The position numbers were made by a program, and so were the translations under genes. A stretch of 24,206 bases of DNA, taken from positions 115,749 to 139,954 of the forward strand of contig CACRSC010000093.1 of assembly GCA_902651635.1 (NCBI GenBank), written 5' to 3'. The notes below the pieces were generated by a model, which saw nothing but the letters and a program-made list of their open reading frames with translations, was not told the origin of the DNA and searched no databases. This document shows positions 1-9,231 of this stretch, piece by piece; the stretch's first letter is position 1; each line of letters begins with the position of its first letter. This DNA is from Mastigamoeba balamuthi. Its lineage: Eukaryota > Evosea > Mastigamoebida > Mastigamoebidae.

Positions 1-2803
1 GCGGGCGGTGGTGAAGTGCACACCGGTGTCGCCAGAGCCCTGCGGAGACCCGCCGTAGGAGAAGTAGGTGGGCCACTGTGGATCATCCGGCGAGAGAGCC
101 CTGAGCACTGCGTTGTGCACGGCCTCTGGAACTGAGACAGATGCACGATCGAGAAAGACCTCGAAGCCTGCTGACGCAACCGTCCTCAGGTCTGCCAGGC
201 GTATGTCGACCGTACTCCCGTCGTATGTCACCGCAATCGTCCCGCCATCACCGGCACACGACGCCTTGAGAGCAGAGAGCACGTAGGGTGGCCAATAATC
301 GGGCTCCTTGTAGTCCTCTTCGGCCACCTTGCAGATGCGCTTGATGATGCGCTGAACAGGCTGCTGCATACGCGCAACGGCGGTGGCAGCTCCGCTTCTG
401 CTGATGTCTCGCAGTAGGCTCTGGAAGAGGCTGGCAGGTATCCACTCGCCTGCGATCTCTGCGCTGAGCGCGGTCCTTGTGGCGTATGGAGCCTGTTGCA
501 ACAGCTTTCCCACTAAACAGGTCCACGGCTCCCAGTAGCGCGCAACAGAGGTTGCAGTGTCTGCTTCCTTTTCCCCATCGCTCGGCTGGTCCTCTTCCAG
601 CAGCTGCAGCTTCCTCTGGTACGACAGCGCCTCCAGCGCTTCACGTAGCTTTTCCTTGCCACCCCGGGCACCCAGCACCAGCGCAGTCTCTCGCCCTTTC
701 CAACTGCTCTCGGTGGCGAGAAGGGCGTTGACGAGGGCGGCGTCGGAGAGGCTGCGCATGAGGAGGTGCCTCCTGGCAGGGCTCGTGTCCAGGCCCCCGG
801 CCACGCTGTCCACCACGTCGCACATCCCGCAGGGCTCCAGCTCGATGGCCTGCCGCGCCACCGCCGCCCACTGCTCCCGCGTCATCGACTCGAGAGCCTG
901 CAGCGCCGCCCAGTCGAGGGCCACGTCGCGGGTGGCTGATGCCTTCCTGGCAGCCTCCGCGATGCCCGCCCCGAACCCATGGGCCCCTCGTGCGATTTCC
1001 ACCCACCTTGCGCTTCCCACCGCCGCTCCTGTCTGGCTGGCGTCCTGCTGGACGGCCCCTACGTGCAGCGTGTCCAGCACAGAGCCCAAGCTGATGCGCT
1101 CTGCCCAAGGGCTTCTGCCGTCTGCTGACCTCACTCCAGGAGCTGCCGGTGCTTCTGGGGATGCGGGGGCTGTTGGGACATCTGGGGATGGAGCGGCAGC
1201 TGGGACGCCATCCTCTGTGTTGAGGACGTCGACCACGCTGGCAAAGCCGGTGACCTTCTCGGGGTGGGTCCTGAGGGTGAGGGCCACTGGGATTCTCGCG
1301 GTCGACGGCAGCCCCAGGTACTTGATGCGCCTGTGTGTCCTGTCCTTCGCGTGCACGGGTACGACGAGGTGGTCGCCCATGAAGCTGCAGTCGAGAGCCA
1401 CGACGGCGGTGACGCCCCGGGCCAGTGCCGGCCCGAAAATCTCCCTCAGGTCCTCGGGCACCAGGACCCTCTCCTCGTGCTCCGGATCCTGCGAGTCGTA
1501 CGCGTCGCTGCTCGTGCAGTCCAGCCGGTCAGCTGCCAGCTGTGCAAAAGGCCACCAGGGGCGGGGGGCTGCAGTGCGCACAAGGGGCAGAGGCAGGCCA
1601 CGAGGCGCTGCTGGTCGCCCTGCCCGGCTGCGTGCAGGGAGCCCATCCCCGAGAAGTAGAAGAACACCACGTCGCCCCGGGCTGCGCGGCCGGCCATCTC
1701 GCGCAGCCTGCCGGTGATGCGCTCGAGCGTGGCGTCGCGGTCGAGCAGCTCCGACTCGCTGCGCGCGGCGTCCGCCCGCGGGAACCTGTCGACGGCCTCC
1801 CTCACCCGCGCCACGTCTGCGCAGGCCCCGCGCAGGTACTGCCCCTCCTTGTACTCTGCGTGCGGGTTGACGGGTTGACGCCACATAGCCCGTGAGCCAA
1901 GCACCCCGAGCACAGCAGCCAGCAGCCAGCGGCCTCTGGGGCTGCGCTGCTGCTGGCCACATAGGACGAAACCCCCCCGGTGAGCACCCCCAGGGTCTCC
2001 CCGCATTTTTGGCTGAGCAAATGTGAATGGTCCCCCTCTGGTGCCGCTAAGATTGACAGTGACCCAGAGTTCTCCCGGAGCGTCCCCCTGGAGCACCCAG
2101 GAGTTCCTCCAGGGTCCCCTGAGGGTGCCCCGTTTCGTGGGGGTGCACCCCAGATGTGCTTCGTCCCGCAGGGGAGGGGGCGCACTGTTGATGCCGACGT
2201 AGAGGCCGAAGAAGACGCGGGCGGGGCGCATGTCGACGTCGAGCCGCACGCTGTAGTGGACGGCGCCCCACAGCCCTGCGCCCAGGGCCGCCAGCTGCGT
2301 CTCGCGGGTGTCCCCCACGGGCAGGTTGCGGGCGTCGGCCACGGCCCGGCCCAGCAGCAGCGGGGCGGCCCCGTCGAGGGCGCTGAGCGAGAAGGCCACC
2401 GAGAGGGTCTCGCCGGCTGCCAGGCCCGGCAGGTACACAGCAAAGTCGGGGCCCCAGCGGGCGCCTCCCGTGCCCTCCTGGGGCGCCGAGACGCCGTTGA
2501 CCTCGAGCACGTACGTGCGGCTGCGGGGCCCCGGGTGCTTGTAGGGCACGTAGGGCGTGCCCGGCGTGTGCGGCAGGAAGGGCTCGTTGGCTCCGCCGTG
2601 CTGCTCGCGAATCCTGCAGGGCACCGCAGCCGACGCAGCACAGGCGGTGGGGACACTGAGTCTGTGCTGCTGCTGCTGCTGCTGCTGATACGCTGCGTAT
2701 GGGCGTCGGGGACGCACTGAGGGACCACCCGGAAGTTGCTGAGCTTCAGGGCGGGGCGCGGGGGCCGGGGTGGTGCGGCGGCGGCGGCGGGGGGGCCGGA
2801 CAT
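1..2803 (-). CDS. C2-like plus inactive caspase-fold protein, 3' end beyond window
   Basis: Proposed exons 2803-2718, 2613-2186, 1855-1582 and 1507-1. These join to 765 open codons that run off the left edge. The introns (2717-2614, 2185-1856, 1581-1508) all have GTGCGT or GTGCGC donors and CAG acceptors. The ATG at 2803 is the first in frame. Residues about 60-165 resemble a C2 domain (LLLGRAVADARNLPVG). Residues about 164-310 follow the caspase/metacaspase p20 fold: VGINKY, then LRGACADV, then GDVVFFYFSG, then LCPFDAYD, then TAVVALDC. The usual catalytic His of SGHG is Met242 (SGMG), and the usual catalytic Cys of DCCxSG is Ser304 (DCSFMG), with Cys303 beside it. I therefore infer a pseudoprotease. 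Residues 311-765 contain a Pro/Ala linker followed by a long helical-looking region I do not recognise. The splice joins restore family motifs, which supports the model, but no transcript was seen. Confidence 0.72.
1856..2185 (-). other. Unusually long, frame-preserving intron in the caspase-fold gene
   Basis: Removing this 330-nt segment (GTGCGC donor, CACGCAG acceptor) joins VGIN to KYKEGQYLRG, the expected start of a caspase fold. The segment is a multiple of three and has no stop in the gene's frame, so a retained form would also be translatable. Other introns in this and the next gene are 42-105 nt. Confidence 0.65.
2666..2687. repeat. CTG/CAG microsatellite, about seven units, inside intron 1 of the caspase-fold gene
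   Basis: Seven consecutive GCT triplets on the plus strand. In the proposed model they lie within intron 1 (2717-2614) and are not translated, although the minus strand could be read as poly-Gln or poly-Ser. Each CAG unit is a potential acceptor site upstream of the chosen one. Confidence 0.85.
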
Positions 2804-3179
2804 CGAGGGCAGAAGCGGGGAAGTGGAAGAGGTGTGGGGTCGGTGCACGCGGGAACTGTACGGAAGTGGAATGCACCAAAGATCAACACAGCGTCTCTCT
2901 CCCCCTCGATCGGTGAATGTGAGGCTGCCGCGCTGTCGGGGGAGGGGAAACTCAGCGAGCCACACCGCGTATTACTCCAACTAGTACCCCCACCGTTCAC
3001 AACAGTTGTCGTTCAAAGCGCGGACCGTGTGGGACTGTTCACACCCTCAAAAAATGGACCACCACTCGTCGTCGGCTCGCTCAGAGCAAAGGCACGCCGA
3101 AATAAATGGCCCACATTCCAGGAGATCAATGAGCATTGAGCTGGCTTGTTGATTTTGGCTGCCGTCCTGCATGCGGATG
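2804..3179. other. Intergenic gap between the receptor-PARP and caspase-fold genes
   Basis: This 376-bp gap follows the stop codon of the upstream minus-strand gene and precedes the ATG at 2803. It must hold the end of one transcript and the promoter of the next. I see no convincing TATA box, polyadenylation hexamer or further coding exon on the minus strand. Confidence 0.5.
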
Positions 3180-6132
3180 TCACGCGTCGTTGGCGCCGGT
3201 GCGCTTGTTGGAGATGGCCTGGACCTCGACCACGTGGGTGGGGCAGCACTGCGTCTCGTCGAACAGGAACCACTCGGAGAACGTTGGGCTCGAGTGGCTG
3301 TCGTACCCAGGCGTCGGCTGCACCGCCCCCGCCAGCTTGGCCATGTGCAGCGTCCTCCCAGGCAGCACCTTGAACATCACGATCCGCGCCGTCTGCCCCT
3401 GCGCTCTCCACACAATGCACAGCACGGGCCCGTGTGTCAGAGCTGAAGAGCCAGAGAATGAGAGAGAACAGGTGAGGCAGTGGGCACCTCGCCGAGAGGA
3501 GTGGGGATGGTGGAGCCATTGGCTGCGGGGATAGCGTTGGAGTACTGCAGCGTGTACTCCACAAACCTGCTCGTGTACACACCCCAGCGGGGGTCCCCGA
3601 AGTACCCGGGGTCTGTCGAGGGCGAGGGGTTGAGGGGGTGGCCCACGCGCAACAGTCCATGCTTGCAGATCCCCGCGATGTTCTCCTCCCGCGTCCCGTG
3701 GAACGCCACGCGCTCATCCAGTTCGTCTGCTTCCTCGCTGCGGTGCAGCGTGTCGCGCATGAAGGCCCTGCGAGCCTCGAACCAGCTCTCCAGCGTCGGG
3801 TTGTGGACCCGCCAGGCGCGCAGGGCGATGAAGGTGAGGGGCGCCTTGTTCTGCTTGATGCGGGCCTCGTTGTAGTCCTCGTGGTGCATCTGGAAGTGGC
3901 TGGGCAGCAGCCGCTGGAAGTGCTTCAGGTCTTTTCCTCTGAGCTCCTCCAGCTGGGCGCTTAGCTCTCCTCCGCGTGCTTTGCACAGCTCCACGTGCCT
4001 CGGCTCACCATCCATTGCTGGCGCTCTCACAATGGCTGCTACGCCCGATGGAGCACCCCGCAGGCGATCGAGCGGTAAGTCGCGAGGTGCTCCTCTTTTG
4101 TTGTCTGTAGACTCGTCTCCCTGTTTTCCTCGTCTGCGTCGCAGGCGAACCACCACGAGTATTGCCACGGCGGACACACAAAGGGCAGCAGCGACGCCGC
4201 CGCAGACACTTCCAGCGACAGCCGCCGCGTTTGTGCCCCCATTCTTGGTGCCTCCCGTGTGGCCCTGGACGACACTGGAGCCTTCCGACGGCACGTCCGT
4301 GCTCACAGCACGCACTCCGGCACTGTCGCTGCTGCTGCCTTCTCGGTCTTCCTTCCAGCTGCTGCTGCTGCTTGTGGCAGGGGATGTGCTCGCACTGTGG
4401 ACTGTACTGCTGCTGCCTGAGATAACGGTGCTTCTGTCATGTGTACTTGCACTCTGTCTACTGCTGCCACTGCTACTGCTGACAGTCTGTACGGGCTCTG
4501 GCTCCATGTGTGATGAGCTCGCAGACGAACCTGATGCCACAGAGCAGTTGCCTATGCTACGGCATTTGAGACCACATATCTCGCAGTCGTCTGTAACTGT
4601 GCATCTCTCTGTGGCTCTGTCTTCGCATTCACTGCACTCGAACGTTGTCCTCTGGCAGTAACGCCGTCCTGGAGAACACCACTGGCATCCCGAGTCCTGG
4701 CACTTGACTCTATCGTTCCCAATGCTCGCACAGGATGGACACGAGCCTTGTGTCACACATTTCTGCCTGCACCAGACGCACTGGAGGGGCGATGCTCCGC
4801 ACAGCCTTTGCTCCTTGAATTCTGCGCATTTGGGACACTGTTCCCTGGCCATGCATTTGCCACTGCACCACTCGCAGCCACTGCCTCCCGACGTACAGGA
4901 CATGGCGTCCCTCGACGAGGAGCAGTCGCAGAGGCTCTCGTTGTCAGCACACTGGGAGTTGCCACACCAGAAGCAGCCCTGCTGTCGCTTGAGGCACTGG
5001 GCCTGATCAGGCGCGTTGGAGCAGGGATTGCACATCAGCATCGAGTCGCAGACAGTGAAGATAGCAACGTCTTCTTTAAGACACGGCGCCGAGTAGCAGA
5101 GCAGGTCGCGCTGCTCGGGAGGACTGCAAATCTGTCTGAGTTGCACTTTGCAGAGGGATGCGGGGACCTCCCCCGTGAACAAGTTATTCTCCATGACTCT
5201 GGTACTGGCAGTCAGACACGAGGACGCAACCGCCATATGGACTTACAGAGCCCTTATTCCTCTGTGCCCGAGAGCAGCGGGGATCGTCCCTGATAGCCTG
5301 TTGTTCGAGAGCCACCTGCATTGAAGGTCAGAAGGGAAAGCCTCCTCTGCCAGCTCACAGTGAATCCATCGCAGGCACCTCTACGTCGTGAGGGATTGTC
5401 CCAGAGATCATGTTTCTCCCGATGCGGCTGGCAGTCTGAGTTAGTGGGGTTCTGGTGAACGCGAGCGCCTACAACGTGTGCAGCCTGGGGAGCGACCACA
5501 GGCCTCGGGGAATGGTTCCGCTGAGCATGTTTCTCTCGAGGAGTCTGCACCAGAGAGCGTGACCCCCGGCATCCATCCCAACGCAGTGTATACGCACATC
5601 TTCTCCACGCTTCTGAGGTTCGCTATCGAAGGGGGCAAAATCCCCGTGAGGCCTTGGCCGATCAGGTCGCTGCGGTGCACGGGTGTGGGCTGTGAGACGC
5701 TGGCCCACACAGGAGACAAGAGGGCCCCGCTCTCGTGTGCACGCACAGGAACGCGATGTGGCTGCTGTTGTCGCACTTGATGCCGCTGAAGACCGAGGGG
5801 CAGAGCGGAGTGCCGCAGGGCGTCTGCGGGCAGGGCAGCTCCTCGCAGGGCCTGTGGGACCAGAGCTGGCTGGCGTTGGTGTACCTGGCCAGGTCGCACA
5901 GGAACTGACCCTCCAGCAGGCCCGCACTGTCGTCGTACGCCCTCTTGCTGCGGTGCCAGCGCGGTGAGCAGCAGCAACGCTGTGTGTTGTGTGACGTGGC
6001 ATTTTTTTCCACCGCGGGAACGGGCAGTAGTGTTGTTGAAACTGAGGCGCACAGAGCAGCGGACAGGGCGCAGGGGACTGTGGCAGCGAGCACTAGGACG
6101 AGAGCGGTGGCAAGTGAGGAACTCTGGGGCAT
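3180..6132 (-). CDS. Receptor-like transmembrane PARP: signal peptide, LRRs, PSI-like repeats, TM helix, PARP catalytic domain
   Basis: Exons 6132-6053, 5947-5747, 5669-5598, 5544-5473, 5427-5359, 5315-5247, 5204-3488 and 3398-3180 give 832 residues. Residues 1-25 are a signal peptide. Residues 27-117 form an LRR N-cap with paired Cys. Residues about 93-205 hold five plant-type LRRs (NMLSGTIP, NRLSGTIP). Residues about 214-409 hold five Cys-rich PSI-like units with CxWC cores. About 410-510 is a Ser-rich stalk. About 514-540 is a hydrophobic helix followed by RLRRRR, which places the rest in the cytoplasm. About 625-822 is a PARP catalytic domain with HGT (His690), GVY (Tyr731) and Glu802 in SEWFLFDETQ, the H-Y-E triad. 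The family transfers ADP-ribose from NAD+. Introns 1-6 are in phase 2 and intron 7 in phase 0. Likely role, by inference: ligand sensing outside, ADP-ribosylation inside. A different acceptor for intron 7 is possible. Confidence 0.85.
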
Positions 6133-7540
6133 GGATGATGGTACTGGGAACACCCGGCGATCACGGGGTGAAACCGATACAGTCGCAGAGGCCCACACCC
6201 CAACTGAATTTCAAAACCTGAAGTGCACCAGTATCGCAGCCAAACACAAATATCTTCTTAAGCCCCCGGTTATACATTCCCCGATGACTATTGGTGTGCC
6301 GAGTCATTGGCGGACAGACTCAAACACTATGAGTGCATACCAGGTTGTGTAGAAATGCCAGGTGGCTGGCTTCCTCTGATGCCCTCACTGCTACTTCAGC
6401 ATCTTATCCGGCAACTCGCCCGTCTGTATGGCCACTGTTAGTTAGCCATGCCATGCTTGCAATGAGGCCGCATGCTGCCAGGACACCAGGGCATATGTTC
6501 AGTGGGTGCATCAGAGGGACACCTCAATCAGTGGGACCAAGAGCAGATACCCCACCCATACTGGCATCTGCAGTATCTCTTCTATGGGCACCGATCTGTG
6601 TCAATACACTCTTTTCCAGAGCTGGCTATAGCCACAGAGTTGATGGCCCAGTGCTACTGCTGCACTGCTGCATAGGTCCACTGACTGGTCCTGTCTGACA
6701 CTGCAGTACATGGCAAAGCTGGCCAAGGCAGTCAGAGTGACTTCAAAACCTGTGCATCTGGGGCCCTGTGACCTCACGGATCTCGAGGATTCCTGATGTA
6801 GTGTTCAGAACCCCTTTGTATTCTTGGCCTGTCACTGCATGGCCAGTTCATGCTGCAAGTCAGCTCAGTGCAGCTGGGACATGTGGCTTGAGTGCTATCT
6901 GACCAAAGCTTTGGCACAGATAGTGGCTTTGCTGAGCAATACCCACAGGCCAAAAGGTGGCTGTGAAGGAGAATCCTCTCTGTGTCCAGCCGGCAGTAAC
7001 TGCAGGCAGGTGAGAAATTTAGTCAAGACAGCTCATGAAGAGTAACACACCTCTGCCTGTGTATGACCACACAGAACCCCTGATGCCCCAAGTCATGAAT
7101 GAGGAACACAGTTGGTGGACTGTAGGCAACCCTGCCTGTATTAGTAACCAGAAGCCGCTGTGCAGCCCCATAGGGCAATGCTGAATGTAGGTAGGCCTCA
7201 TGAAAGCAACTGCAGCATGAGACCTTGCAGCTGTGGCTGTACATACAGAGAGATAGTTGAAGAGCTCATCTGAGAGGGCGTAGTACAAGTAGAACAACCT
7301 GAAGATTTTCGAACTCATAAAGGCTTTCATCCTAAGCAGAGCAGGTGAGAGTAACTGTGCTCTGCATGTGTACCAATCTTCTCAGCTAATGGTCTGCTCT
7401 GAGGCCTTACGAACTGGTTCTTGGTATATGGGAAACTCAAGAGATATGAAGAAGACGTCTCTCTGCCTGGACATGGGACAGCACCCCACATAGGAGGTAT
7501 AAGCTCTATGCAGCTGAGCCCTCTCTTCATCTGCGACTTC
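6133..7540. other. CpG-poor intergenic stretch without a supported gene
   Basis: No reading frame here shows a recognisable motif or the G/C-biased third codon positions of neighbouring genes. From about 6230 onward CpG is nearly absent while TpG and CpA are abundant, which suggests old methylated sequence. The first 100-200 bp next to 6132 should carry the receptor-PARP promoter; I see no firm core element. A minus-strand TGTATAAC at about 6272-6279 is a weak TATA candidate. Confidence 0.5.
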
Positions 7541-8155
7541 AGGGTGTGCTTCTGTGTATCAGAACCCTAAGTGGGCCTGATTGCATTAAAGGAGATTCAG
7601 GTAGCAGTAGCTGGGATGCAGATGGTATGTATCATGTCAAGGGCCCACATGCCCTCCCCTCCGAGTGCCAGCCCACCATCAGCCTTCTGACACATGGTAC
7701 TTGCAAAGCCTGATAGTTCAGTTCTGACTTGATGGCCTCATCAACTGCTACATCTTTGTTGACTGCATAAGAGAACATGTTGATGGTTGCTGCCCAGTTT
7801 GCCAATGTGCCCAGTGAGGTGCTGTTTCCATCTGGCTGTCAAGAGTGAACAGGCACCTGAGGGCAACGAGGTTCTCATTGGGTACCAGCATGTGTGCTGT
7901 GATGTAGCATGTTAGTATTATCTTGACACTGCAGATGCTGTTGATGGTCCTTTCAATCAAGTCAATCATTGTCGTCCGCATGTGCAGCTAGCTGCCGCAT
8001 CCATGCAGTGGCCTCGAACATGAACTGCTAGTGTCTCATCAGAGCAGTAATGGCCCTTCCTTGCCTCATTTCTTGCAGCAATGGCTGATGTGAACAGGTA
8101 GATCACATGATAGAATGCCAGCTGCAGATAGTGCAGCAGCAAGTGCAGTGCCATT
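7541..8155 (-). pseudogene. Decayed, internally deleted copy of the M9 collagenase gene
   Basis: Two blocks match the intact gene in the same orientation. 7541-7776 corresponds to about 9213-9430, meaning the end of the gene and a little downstream sequence. 7777-8155 corresponds to about 11720-12115, in the N-terminal domain. The 2.3 kb between them, including the zinc site, is deleted with the junction at about 7776. Readable remnants include LHYLQLAFYH and LVALRCLFTLDSQM against LYYLQLAFYH and LVAYKCLFTLDRQM in the intact protein. Stops and frameshifts interrupt it. Most CpGs of the parent appear here as TpG or CpA. Confidence 0.9.
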
Positions 8156-8256
8156 ATTGTTTCATCAGTACAGATCAGTTTAGGGTATTAGCATGTTGAT
8201 GAGCTGGTCTCGAATGGTGCAGCAAGTATGCACTACTCTGTGTACTCACTGACGAA

Positions 8257-8576
8257 CCCCTGACAGGAGGAAAGTACTCTTTGAGTGGAAGTGTGGCTTG
8301 CTCAGCAGGCGCGGAATTGATGATGCTGTCGAGCAGGCGCGCTGCTATGCATCCTCACTGCAATCAGTGCAGTTCGTATTTGTTGTCAACTTCGCATTGG
8401 GGTTGGACAACAACATGACAGACTACCCGACCAGTGGCGTGCAAAACGGTGTTAACATCTGCACAGTTCTGCACGATGAGGAATGCAAGATGTGGGATGT
8501 TCGCCTCACGTTCCCCCTGGCGCCTTTCCTGCTATCTAAAGAGATGCGTCGTGCTTGCCTTCACAAAAAAAGCTGA
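8257..8576 (+). pseudogene. PD-(D/E)XK nuclease-like C-terminal fragment
   Basis: About 106 codons are open up to a stop at 8574-8576, with no ATG at the beginning and an in-frame stop just upstream. The order VLFEWK (an E-x-K motif on a beta strand), then DDAVEQARCYA (a helix with conserved Gln), then VQFVFVVNF (a strand) matches the second half of PD-(D/E)XK folds of the kind found in Crinkler/RHS-type and AAA-associated nucleases. The preceding acidic part of the motif and any N-terminal domain are missing, so I treat it as a fragment. It could also be a 3' exon of a gene whose other exons I cannot see. Assignment is from pattern only. Confidence 0.4.
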
Positions 8577-9231
8577 CAAAAGGACTTTGCTTTTGATGAC
8601 ACTATTTACCACGTACTGCCAGGCGGGGGTCAGGGTCCCGGGCCACAGCTCGTGCCCGGCCGTGTGCTCACACCAGTCCCGCGGCCTGCAGCTCGGCGAG
8701 GCCCCTGCACTCGGCGGCGCCCACGTTCGAGGCCCCGGTGACAAGGACGATGAGTTCAGTTACAGCACAGCTTGGGGAGCTGTACAGAAGCTGTGAAGAG
8801 GACCGCGAGGTCGGTGCCCACGCCACAAGGCTCAAGGACAGTGGCGCACAGATGAGGCTGGGCAGCTCATCTTGGACTTGGGATGGGGGCACGAGGTGCC
8901 TCGACAACGCCTGCAAGGGCGACCATGGCCCGTTTATTACGTGGGCGGAACGGAGAGGGTCTCCAGAAGGTGACGTTTATGCAGCGGCCCTTGCAGCTGC
9001 TCATGTTCGGGCAGCTGGATCAAACCACAGAGTTTCTAAAGCCTGTCTTTTTCAGGAATACCTTGGGCAGAGAGCAGTCCTGCAGCTGCCGAAAAGAAGA
9101 GGACACCTGTAGTACAAGTCAACATCACGAAAGAAAAGGAAAGAAAGGAAAGAAGGTAATCAGTGCACAGCTTTGTGAGTCCTTGCATTAAGGAACTGGT
9201 GGATCATGTGGCCAGGGTGTGCTCCTGTGTA
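8577..9231. other. Intergenic region with a short CpG-rich block of unknown origin
   Basis: 8620-8760 is CpG-rich between CpG-poor flanks. On the minus strand it reads LIVLVTGASNVG then AAECRGLAELQAAGL, followed by a stop. This resembles a single leucine-rich-repeat-like unit but is too short to assign. 9130-9160 is a purine tract (repeated GAAAG). I see no complete gene. Any 3' UTR of the collagenase gene would lie at the right end. Confidence 0.35.

Noticed and set aside
1540-1601. Alternative third intron of the caspase-fold gene (GTGGCC donor, TTTTGCACAG acceptor)
   Set aside because: It is also in phase, but the GTGCGC donor at 1581 with the GAGCAG acceptor at 1508 matches the other donors and gives the family-typical LCPFDAYD.
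2641-2700. Poly-Gln or poly-Ser tract at the N terminus of the caspase-fold protein
   Set aside because: Splicing from the GTGCGT donor at 2717 to the CTGCAG acceptor at 2614 places the CAG repeat in an intron and joins two well-formed segments starting from a real ATG. The unspliced frame has no ATG start.
3443-3448. CTCTTCAG as acceptor of the last intron of the receptor-PARP gene
   Set aside because: It has a better pyrimidine tract but puts the PARP C terminus out of frame (a stop follows at once). The GCGCAG acceptor at 3400-3399 keeps frame and joins LGE to GQTARIVMFKVLPG.
8668-8760. VTGASNVG as a short-chain dehydrogenase nucleotide-binding motif
   Set aside because: Only the first few residues fit. 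No following Rossmann segments are present and a stop occurs soon after.
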